Shown here: piece by piece, positions 7,573 through 10,036 of the stretch
Layout of the letters: each line of letters begins with the position of its first letter
Position numbering within the stretch: position 1 is the stretch's first letter
DNA from: Acinetobacter sp. UBA6641
GTDB lineage: Bacteria > Pseudomonadota > Gammaproteobacteria > Pseudomonadales > Moraxellaceae
Reading direction: 5' to 3'
DNA: 10,036 nucleotides
Assembly: GCA_002455755.1 (NCBI GenBank)
Contig: DKLL01000266.1
Location: 1 to 10,036, forward strand
Program-made: the position numbers and the translations under genes
The notes under the pieces: generated by a model
Database searches by the model: none
Seen by the model: only the letters and a program-made list of their open reading frames with translations
Told to the model about the DNA's origin: nothing

Positions 7573-7660
7573 CAACAAGATGCTTAAACATCTTATTATA
7601 AGAACTATAAATACCCCCGATTTCAATCCTAGGTTTCCCCCAAAATCTAGGATTTTTTTT
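7573..7660 (+). ncRNA. Candidate small regulatory RNA (about 88 nt)
   Basis: I do not recognise a known RNA family. The predicted transcript would start about 7 nt after TATAAT. It has a 6-bp 5' hairpin (AAGATG 7577-7582 with CATCTT 7589-7594), an AU-rich single-stranded middle and a C5 tract at 7614-7618. It ends in a terminator whose loop carries a second C5 tract (7637-7641). Layout and size fit a trans-acting, Hfq-type sRNA. The C-rich patches could pair with G-rich ribosome binding sites, which is inference. No start codon with a ribosome site lies inside it. If it is not an independent sRNA, the alternative is an orphan terminator stopping read-through from yggX. Confidence 0.4.
7625..7660 (+). 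terminator. Strong rho-independent terminator with C5 loop
   Basis: AATCCTAG (7625-7632) pairs perfectly with CTAGGATT (7647-7654) around a 14-base loop containing CCCCC. It is followed by an unbroken T run ending at 7660. No protein gene lies just upstream on this strand, which is why an RNA gene is suspected. Confidence 0.8.
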
Positions 7661-7703
7661 GTCTGCGATGTTGGCGAATCATTTTTTAAAAAAGTAGGAT
7701 AGA

Positions 7704-7732
7704 TATAAAAAAACGCCCCTTGAGGACGTTTT
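7704..7732 (-). terminator. Terminator of pgsA
   Basis: On the minus strand AAAACGTCC pairs with GGGCGTTTT (window 7710-7718 with 7724-7732, one U-G pair) around a 5-base loop, followed by a run of Ts. It lies about 20 nt after the pgsA stop. Confidence 0.8.
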
Positions 7733-7752
7733 GAAATTTTTGAAAGCTGAAT

Positions 7753-8340
7753 TTATGGCTGTTTTAAATAAGGCCATGCGGCTTTTAAATAAATAAACAT
7801 TGACCATAAAGTCAGAATGACCGCCGTGTAAAGCAAGGCATAAGCCAACATTTCAAACGGCTGCCAATTCAGTAAAAATACTGAAATCGCAATCATCTGG
7901 AAAGCAGTTTTATATTTCCCCACAGTCGATACCGCAACACTGGTACGCGCCCCCAACTCTGCCATCCACTCACGTAAGGCAGATACCGTAATTTCACGTG
8001 AAATAATCACAATTGCTGCAAAGGCCATAGAAATGCTGGGTTGCCATTGCACCAGAACAATTAATGCAGCCGCAACCATGAGCTTATCTGCGACAGGATC
8101 CAAAAAACGGCCAAACGCGGAGGTTTGGTTGAGTGAGCGAGCCAAATAGCCATCAAACCAGTCGGTTACCGCAGCAATGACAAAAATGGCCGTTAAAATA
8201 ATGTGACGAGTCATATTTGTATCATGACTGGCAACACCAACTGCAGGTGGCCAGTAAGCCACCAGCAAGAAAACAGGAATTAAAGCGATACGCGCCAAAG
8301 TCAAGATATTCGGAATATTCAGGATGCGACCTGTAGTCAT
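7753..8340 (-). CDS. pgsA: CDP-diacylglycerol-glycerol-3-phosphate 3-phosphatidyltransferase
   Basis: PgsA makes phosphatidylglycerophosphate from CDP-diacylglycerol and glycerol 3-phosphate in the inner membrane, the committed step to phosphatidylglycerol and cardiolipin. With start ATG 8340 the protein has 195 aa. The CDP-alcohol phosphatidyltransferase motif is complete: D60, D63, G64, A67, R68, G77, D81 and D85 in DWFDGYLAR...GRFLDPVAD. Several membrane helices surround it, and ISREITVSALREWMAELG is strongly PgsA-like. The N-terminus NIPNILTLARI matches the family start, so the longer reading from ATG 8406, which has no ribosome site, is unlikely. TTG 8352 is a serious rival start (199 aa): AGAGGG lies exactly 6 nt before it, but 18 nt before ATG 8340. 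The gene lies downstream of the thioesterase and uvrC on the same strand. Confidence 0.95.
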   Translation of the reverse strand: MTTGRILNIPNILTLARIALIPVFLLVAYWPPAVGVASHDTNMTRHIILTAIFVIAAVTDWFDGYLARSLNQTSAFGRFLDPVADKLMVAAALIVLVQWQPSISMAFAAIVIISREITVSALREWMAELGARTSVAVSTVGKYKTAFQMIAISVFLLNWQPFEMLAYALLYTAVILTLWSMFIYLKAAWPYLKQP

Positions 8341-8419
8341 AGACACCGCCAATTTTTTCCCTCTATGTACAATGAAAAACCACACATATTTTGAGGATTG
8401 ATTCATCGTTAATTAGAGT

Positions 8420-8449
8420 CACTTTATACGAATTGCCCTAAAGTGTCAC
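8420..8449 (-). promoter_or_regulatory. Candidate pgsA promoter overlapping an inverted repeat
   Basis: On the minus strand GTGACA (five of six -35 bases; window 8444-8449) and TATAAA (five of six -10 bases; window 8423-8428) are 15 nt apart, a little short. The inverted repeat CACTTTA (8420-8426) / TAAAGTG (8439-8445) covers the -10 box and part of the spacer, where an operator could sit. It lacks a T run, so it does not look like a terminator for the thioesterase gene. Confidence 0.4.
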
Positions 8450-9243
8450 TAGGCAAACACGGTAACTATCTGTCTGGAAATCGCAATCAGCCTATTTTCT
8501 GCATCCCAGAGATGGGCATATTCAGTGGAATAACCATCTGCGGCATAATCGGTAAATACTTTATATTTAAACCAATCTTGCAGCTGACTGTTTAAAGGAT
8601 GCACATAGGTCACATGCCAGGTCAGCGAACTGGCTGGCGCCATGCGCTCGAACATAGGCAGGACACCAGGCGGCCACATGTCAAAAGCCACCATCAAGTC
8701 GGCAATGCTCATGTCCCGATTGTCATGCCGGTCCGGATTAAAGCGCATCCAGCCACTAAAATCAGGTTTCTGACTTGCACTGCATGGATACTGCCCATCC
8801 ACCCAGACCAGGTCCATCTGTCCAAAACATTCCGGTGCTAAAGGATGATGCTGTGCAATGGTTAATTGTTCAGGCATTGGAAACTCAGGTGCAAGTCGTT
8901 CCTGCTGCACTGAAATCGCCGACTGGCGCTGCGTACCGAAACTGGCAATCAAAATACTTTGCACCACATCATCCTGCCAGAGTCGCACTTCGACGGTGGT
9001 CACGGACTTGCCTTGACGCAAGATTTCAGCGCTTAATCGAACCGGTGCCATTTGCACCGGGCCGACAAAGGTCACGCTGGCACTTAACAACTGTTTTTCT
9101 GCATCTGCAACAGCAATCACGGCTTTTTGCATCATCATCCCGGCCACCAGTCCGCCATAAATGGTACGGCCCTGTAACCAGCCTTCTGGAATATCGATCC
9201 ATTCATCCTGTTCAATTGCGGTAAATAATTGGCGCAGTGACAT
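8449..9243 (-). CDS. Acyl-CoA thioesterase, TesB-like double hotdog
   Basis: This 264-aa protein looks like a double-hotdog acyl-CoA thioesterase (4HBT_3 / TesB-like). The first hotdog half includes TIYGGLVAGMMMQKA (about 27-41), where the helix packs against the sheet, then LLSASVTFVGPVQ and VEVRLWQDD. The second half (about 170-264) has IADLMVAFDMWPPGVLP, MAPASSLTWHVTYVHPL and a closing SRQIVTVF, the usual C-terminal strand. Such enzymes release fatty acids from CoA thioesters in the cytoplasm; the substrate length cannot be read from the sequence. AAAGGA about 6 nt before ATG 9243 supports the start. It lies between uvrC (109-bp gap) and pgsA (about 100-bp gap) on the same strand. A link to phospholipid acyl-chain supply is possible but is only inference from position. 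Confidence 0.88.
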   Translation of the reverse strand: MSLRQLFTAIEQDEWIDIPEGWLQGRTIYGGLVAGMMMQKAVIAVADAEKQLLSASVTFVGPVQMAPVRLSAEILRQGKSVTTVEVRLWQDDVVQSILIASFGTQRQSAISVQQERLAPEFPMPEQLTIAQHHPLAPECFGQMDLVWVDGQYPCSASQKPDFSGWMRFNPDRHDNRDMSIADLMVAFDMWPPGVLPMFERMAPASSLTWHVTYVHPLNSQLQDWFKYKVFTDYAADGYSTEYAHLWDAENRLIAISRQIVTVFA

Positions 9244-9264
9244 CCTTCGTCCTTTGGATTTTTT

Positions 9265-9343
9265 GATTGGCTCTATCTTTCACTTATTTTGAACTGTTGT
9301 GAATGATCAATGACTGCTGCGTCAGTGAGCACTTTAGCCAATC
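9265..9343. repeat. 8-bp inverted repeat spanning the uvrC-thioesterase gap
   Basis: GATTGGCT (9265-9272) and AGCCAATC (9336-9343) are exact inverted copies 63 nt apart. Between them is a smaller imperfect hairpin, CACTGAC / GTCATTG, in the TGAC-GTCA area near 9310-9326. Together they could fold into a long branched structure in the leader of the thioesterase transcript. There is no T run in the uvrC direction, so it is not a standard terminator. Confidence 0.35.
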
Positions 9344-9352
9344 TGCCCGAAT

Positions 9353-10036
9353 TTATTCGTGCAATACCTTGTAAATGGTACGAGCCATGACATCACCTAG
9401 GCCGGGAACCAGTTTCAAGTCATTTTCTGAAGCTTTCAGCACACCTTGTATGCCGCCAAAATGGGTCAGTAAATCACGGCGGCGTTTCGGACCCAGTCCG
9501 GGAATCACTTCCAGTACTGATGAGCCACGTTTCTTGTCGCGTTTGGCCCGGTGTTTGGTAATGGCAAAACGGTGCGCTTCATCACGCACCTGCTGAATCA
9601 GATGCAGCGCTTTATGGTCTTCAGGCAACTGAATTTTTGTACCATCAGTAAAATGCAAGGTTTCCAGACCAGGTTTACGCCCCTCGCCTTTGGAGACCCC
9701 AACCATAAAGGCATCCAGTCCCAGCTCCTGCATCACTTCCATCGCCATGTGCAATTGACCTTTACCGCCATCAATCAGCAGTAAATCTGGCAGCATGGCT
9801 TTTTTATAACGGCGAGTCAGTGCCTGACGCATGGCTGCATAATCATCACCGCCGGTAATATCGTCAATAGCGAACTGACGGTAATCACGTTTGCGCGCAC
9901 CACCCGAATCAAACACCACACAGGAAGCAATGGTGGCTTCGCCCATGGTATGCGAGATATCAAAGCATTCAATCCGGTCAATCGGACGTCCGACCACCTG
10001 TTCCAGCTGATGAAAGCGTTCATTCAGTTCAAAATG
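9353..10036 (-). CDS. uvrC: UvrABC excinuclease subunit C, C-terminal part (runs off right edge)
   Basis: UvrC makes the two cuts around a DNA lesion in nucleotide excision repair. Only the last 227 residues are present; the frame is open to the right edge, and the Val codon at 9997 is internal, not a start. The RNase H-like endonuclease domain that cuts 5' of the lesion is visible. It has [13 protein letters not shown] with its catalytic Asp, [11 protein letters not shown] with a second acidic residue, and [14 protein letters not shown] with the conserved His. The C-terminus is a double helix-hairpin-helix DNA-binding domain ([14 protein letters not shown] and [14 protein letters not shown]). 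About 60% of the usual 600-residue protein lies outside the window. No canonical terminator follows, so transcription may continue into the thioesterase gene. Confidence 0.97.
   Translation of the reverse strand, partial: HFELNERFHQLEQVVGRPIDRIECFDISHTMGEATIASCVVFDSGGARKRDYRQFAIDDITGGDDYAAMRQALTRRYKKAMLPDLLLIDGGKGQLHMAMEVMQELGLDAFMVGVSKGEGRKPGLETLHFTDGTKIQLPEDHKALHLIQQVRDEAHRFAITKHRAKRDKKRGSSVLEVIPGLGPKRRRDLLTHFGGIQGVLKASENDLKLVPGLGDVMARTIYKVLHE

Larger units (their letters stand above)
7091..7752. other. Gene-poor 660-bp intergenic region between yggX and pgsA
   Basis: No convincing protein gene is present. In order, the stretch holds a weak terminator, repeat copy 1, a strong terminator, repeat copy 2, a third terminator and repeat copy 3. 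An AT-rich stretch with no clear signal follows (about 7350-7500), then a candidate sRNA with its own promoter and terminator. A perfect T6A6 run at 7682-7693 and the pgsA terminator on the minus strand close it. The yggX side and pgsA converge here, which explains the number of terminators but not the repeats. Confidence 0.8.

Noticed and set aside
7682..7693. T6A6 palindrome as a protein-binding site or terminator
   Set aside because: A pure A/T palindrome with no GC core cannot form a stable terminator, and in AT-rich DNA it is not evidence of an operator.
7091..7752. Mobile element or tRNA in the intergenic gap
   Set aside because: I found no transposase frame, no flanking target duplication and no cloverleaf or TTCGA-type arm; the repeats are short and local.
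8775..9224. 149-codon open frame on the plus strand
   Set aside because: It lies wholly antisense to the thioesterase gene, has no ribosome site and its composition (rich in Arg, Pro, Gln, His) is that of a reverse-frame shadow.

Overview
The window looks like a chromosomal housekeeping region from a gamma-proteobacterium of the order Pseudomonadales, most likely Acinetobacter. This rests on three things: the AT-rich, TTA/AAA-heavy codon use; the gene order argH / algZ-algR-hemC-hemD-hemX-hemY, which matches the arrangement known in Pseudomonas; and an ArgH with a short Ser/Thr/Asn/Gln-rich N-terminal tail. I recognised these by eye and ran no database search.

Positions 1-5388 (minus strand) hold one co-directional block read from right to left. 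It comprises algZ/fimS (LytS-type histidine kinase), algR (LytTR response regulator), hemC, hemD, hemX and the N-terminal part of hemY, which runs off the left edge. The four hem-cluster genes from hemC to hemY are almost contiguous (1-nt gap, 4-nt overlap, 7-nt gap), so they are probably one transcript. HemC and HemD make uroporphyrinogen III from porphobilinogen. HemX and HemY are inner-membrane proteins that travel with them.

Positions 5379-7090 (plus strand) hold argH (argininosuccinate lyase, last step of arginine synthesis) and, 11 nt further on, an 89-aa YggX-type iron-trafficking / oxidative-protection protein. The argH and algZ start codons face each other and their first codons overlap by 10 bp, so each gene's expression signals lie inside the other gene.

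Positions 7091-7752 are a gene-poor stretch of about 660 bp, and this is the least ordinary part of the window. It holds three rho-independent-type terminators after yggX and three copies of a small repeat whose central hairpin changes sequence but keeps pairing in two copies. It also holds a candidate small RNA of about 88 nt, with a consensus -10 box, a 5' hairpin, two C5 tracts and a strong terminator. The pgsA terminator, on the other strand, closes the stretch.

Positions 7753-10036 (minus strand) hold the C-terminal part of uvrC (running off the right edge), an acyl-CoA thioesterase of the TesB-like type, and pgsA (phosphatidylglycerophosphate synthase). The close uvrC-pgsA linkage known in enterics is kept here, but with a thioesterase gene between them.

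I found no phage, plasmid, insertion sequence, CRISPR array, tRNA or rRNA, and no obviously new multi-gene system. The most useful leads are the candidate sRNA and the hairpin repeat family.
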